From: DASRWT01 sp046728035
GTDB lineage: Bacteria > Methylomirabilota > Methylomirabilia > Rokubacteriales > CSP1-6
Assembly: GCA_046728035.1 (NCBI GenBank)
Contig: JBKPDT010000175.1
Location: 1-7,739, forward strand
DNA: 7,739 bases
Direction: 5' to 3'
Under the pieces are notes generated by a model. That model worked only from the letters and a program-made list of their open reading frames with translations. It had not been told where the DNA came from and did no database searches. Every line of letters starts with the position of its first letter. Position 1 is the stretch's first letter. Shown here piece after piece: positions 6,229 through 7,739 of this stretch. The position numbers and the translations under genes were made by a program.

Positions 6229-6926
6229 TATCTCTGCGCCTCCGCCGCCGCCGCCTCCGCGCACACCGCCACGAACTGGTAGGCGAGCCCACCCGGCCAG
6301 AGCCGTGCCGCTCCCGCCGAGAGCCGGTGCAGCGTGGCCAGCGCCGACCCGTGCCAGCGCGCGGGGACCACCACCGGCAGCGGCACCGGCGTCACGTGGA
6401 GCTCGCGCACGGTGAGCCGAGCGGCAGAGAGGAGCCTGAGGAAGGTGCGGCGCGTGAAGAAGGACAGATGGGTGCGGTCGAGGATGCCGCGGTCGGCATA
6501 CTCGAAGCGGCCGACGAGGAGGGACAGCCGCACCCAGAGATGCGCCACGTTGGGAACGGACACGATGATGACGGCGCCGGGGGCGAGATGCCGGTTGAGC
6601 TCGTGCATGACCCGGAGGGGGTCGGTCAGGTGCTCGATCACGTCTCCATAGATGACGGCGTCGTACTGGCCGACGAGGGGCGGCCGCTCGCGCTCGAGGT
6701 CCACCGCGAGGGCCTGCTCGCAGCGCGTAGCCGCCCGCGCGGCCTGCGCGGGGTCGCGCTCCAGCGCGGTGACCTTCCAGCCCATCCCGGTGAGCCGCTC
6801 GGCGAGGAAGCCGTCCGCCGCGCCGACGTCGAGCGCCCGCCGGCCGCGGCCGGCGCCGAGCCGGGACAGGATCAGGGAATGGCTCGAGTACGGGTCATCC
6901 TTGAGCCGATAAAGCGCGCCGCTCAC
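6228..6926 (-). CDS. SAM-dependent class I methyltransferase
   Basis: 232 residues. The Rossmann-fold SAM site is clear: RALDVGAADGFLAERL (30-45, motif I with Asp33 and the Gly loop), VTALERDPAQA (52-62, acidic residue at the end of strand 2), then YDAVIYGDVIEHLTDP (88-103, motif IV/post-IV, as in Methyltransf_11/23) and LAPGAVIIVSVPNVAH (114-129). The segment ILDRTHLSFFTRRTF (148-162) is typical of methyltransferases placed in polysaccharide and lipid-sugar clusters. The Ala/Glu-rich C-terminus (223-230) comes from a short GGC/GCC-type repeat. The GTG start at 6926 lies 18 bases after the stop of the GT39-type gene and has only a weak ribosome binding site, so it depends on upstream translation or another signal. 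It sits between two glycosyltransferase genes, which suggests that it methylates a sugar or polyprenyl-linked intermediate; the acceptor is not visible from sequence. Confidence 0.87.
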   Translation of the reverse strand: MSGALYRLKDDPYSSHSLILSRLGAGRGRRALDVGAADGFLAERLTGMGWKVTALERDPAQAARAATRCEQALAVDLERERPPLVGQYDAVIYGDVIEHLTDPLRVMHELNRHLAPGAVIIVSVPNVAHLWVRLSLLVGRFEYADRGILDRTHLSFFTRRTFLRLLSAARLTVRELHVTPVPLPVVVPARWHGSALATLHRLSAGAARLWPGGLAYQFVAVCAEAAAAEAQR

Positions 6927-6944
6927 TCGTGCATAGTACCCCGG

Positions 6945-7739
6945 TCACGGACGGTTCGAGTAGAGCCAGCGCCCACCGCCCTGCTGGATGAGGTGCACGG
7001 ACCCGGGCGGCAGGCCCCGGACGACGCTCGCCTCGGGCCGGCGCCCGGAGAGGAGGAAGACCCGCCCGAGCCCCATCCACGCCGCCTCGAGCCGGGGCGC
7101 GTCCCAGAACGTGTCGCGAGCCTCCGGGAACGTGGCGCCGAAGGCGAGGTTGGACACCAGCCCGTCGACGACCTTGACCGGCCGGTCCAGGTCCATGAGC
7201 CACGCCCCACTGTTCTCGAGCGGCCCCTCGTGGGCGAGGATGTCGGCGGGCGTGGCGCGGATCGCGAGGGCCTGGCCTAGGCCGCGCGCGGAGCGGCTCC
7301 GGGCGAAGAGCGAGAAACCCTCGGCGCTGATCGGCAAGAAGGCGAGCATGGCGGCAAGGAGGGCCCCGAGCCCGATCACGGGCCGGCGCAGAGCGAGCCC
7401 CACGGCGGCGCCGAGCGCGCCGAGACCGAGCGCCATCGCGGCCGATCGGAGGAGCGGTCCCACCTGGCCCGGCGACATGAAGGGCAGGTCGCCGCCCGTG
7501 GTGCCGACGTTGCGGGCCACCAGGTCGGCAGAGGCGAGCATCCCGTCCGGCAGAGCGATCCGACCTTGCCAGGCGAGAAGGCTGGCGAACGCTGCCGTCC
7601 CGAGGACCATGAGCGGCGGGACGAGGAGGCCCAGCGCCGACGGGGCGCCGGGCTTCCCCTCCAGCACCTCGTCCCAGAGCTTGGCCACGAGGAGAGCGAA
7701 GGCGGGGAAGGCGGGTAGCCCGTAGTGCGGCAGCTTGAA
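6945..7739 (-). CDS. ArnT/PMT-like (GT39-type) membrane glycosyltransferase, C-terminal part
   Basis: The frame is open to the right edge, so the start lies outside and only the last 264 residues are present. They begin FKLPHYGLPAFPAFALLVAK, which matches the conserved K-x-P-H-Y-x-x-P-x-x-P-A segment of ArnT-like dolichyl/undecaprenyl-phosphate sugar transferases. Membrane segments follow at about 35-57, 92-115 and 117-137, then a soluble C-terminal domain from about 150 to the end, expected on the periplasmic side. These enzymes take a sugar from a polyprenyl phosphate and place it on lipid A, protein or glycan outside the membrane; typical length is 500-600 residues, so roughly half is missing. 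A GTG at 7688 could be mistaken for a start, but the KLPHY motif just before it is in frame and conserved. It heads the three-gene unit with the methyltransferase and the DPM1-like enzyme, which would supply its lipid-linked donor. Confidence 0.85.
   Translation of the reverse strand, partial: FKLPHYGLPAFPAFALLVAKLWDEVLEGKPGAPSALGLLVPPLMVLGTAAFASLLAWQGRIALPDGMLASADLVARNVGTTGGDLPFMSPGQVGPLLRSAAMALGLGALGAAVGLALRRPVIGLGALLAAMLAFLPISAEGFSLFARSRSARGLGQALAIRATPADILAHEGPLENSGAWLMDLDRPVKVVDGLVSNLAFGATFPEARDTFWDAPRLEAAWMGLGRVFLLSGRRPEASVVRGLPPGSVHLIQQGGGRWLYSNRP

Noticed and set aside
6241..6264. GGC/GCC-type microsatellite-like stretch at the end of the methyltransferase gene
   Set aside because: It is short and imperfect and encodes an Ala/Glu tail. 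It could be slippage-prone, but nothing shows phase variation.
6327..7280. Plus-strand open frame (317 codons) across the methyltransferase and GT39-type genes
   Set aside because: It spans two well-supported minus-strand genes and their gap, and its translation has no recognisable domain.

Overview
The window is very GC-rich, tightly packed bacterial DNA with GTG starts, short gaps and overlapping genes. The Tat-exported branched-chain-amino-acid-type binding protein, the multi-sensor diguanylate cyclase and the polyprenyl-phosphate sugar genes fit an environmental, probably soil or subsurface, Gram-negative-type bacterium. Rokubacteria/Methylomirabilota or a deep proteobacterium are my best guesses, but no marker gene settles this. 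I see no rRNA, tRNA, CRISPR array, insertion sequence or phage gene.

Layout. (1) Positions 1-1913, minus strand: a Tat-exported periplasmic substrate-binding protein (522-1913), followed 32 bases later by a secreted or exported protein of unknown function (489 to beyond position 1). A good sigma-70-like promoter precedes the binding protein. (2) Positions 1914-2110: a divergent intergenic region with two adjacent inverted repeats, the minus-strand promoter and an isolated plus-strand TATAAT. (3) Positions 2111-5381, plus strand: three genes joined by ATGA stop/start overlaps. They encode a small membrane protein with an intramembrane cysteine pair, a RimJ/RimL-like GNAT acetyltransferase, and a CHASE3-PAS-GAF-GGDEF diguanylate cyclase with an intact active site and inhibitory site. 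(4) Positions 5419-7739, minus strand: a polyprenyl-phosphate sugar module transcribed towards region 3. In gene order it has the C-terminal part of an ArnT/PMT-like (GT39-type) membrane glycosyltransferase cut by the window edge, a SAM-dependent methyltransferase, and a DPM1-like family 2 glycosyltransferase overlapping the methyltransferase by one base (TAGTG).

How they may work together. The DPM1-like enzyme would charge a polyprenyl phosphate with a sugar on the cytoplasmic face. The GT39-type enzyme would transfer that sugar to an acceptor on the outer face, and the methyltransferase could modify the sugar or lipid. The plus-strand operon looks like a signalling unit that turns an envelope or redox signal into cyclic di-GMP. 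The binding protein would feed a HAAT-family ABC transporter whose other subunits are not in this window.

Nothing here is clearly a new defence or mobile system. The least explained items are the cysteine-containing membrane protein, the Cys/His-rich GAF domain of the cyclase, the exported unknown protein at the left edge, and the paired inverted repeats in the divergent promoter region.
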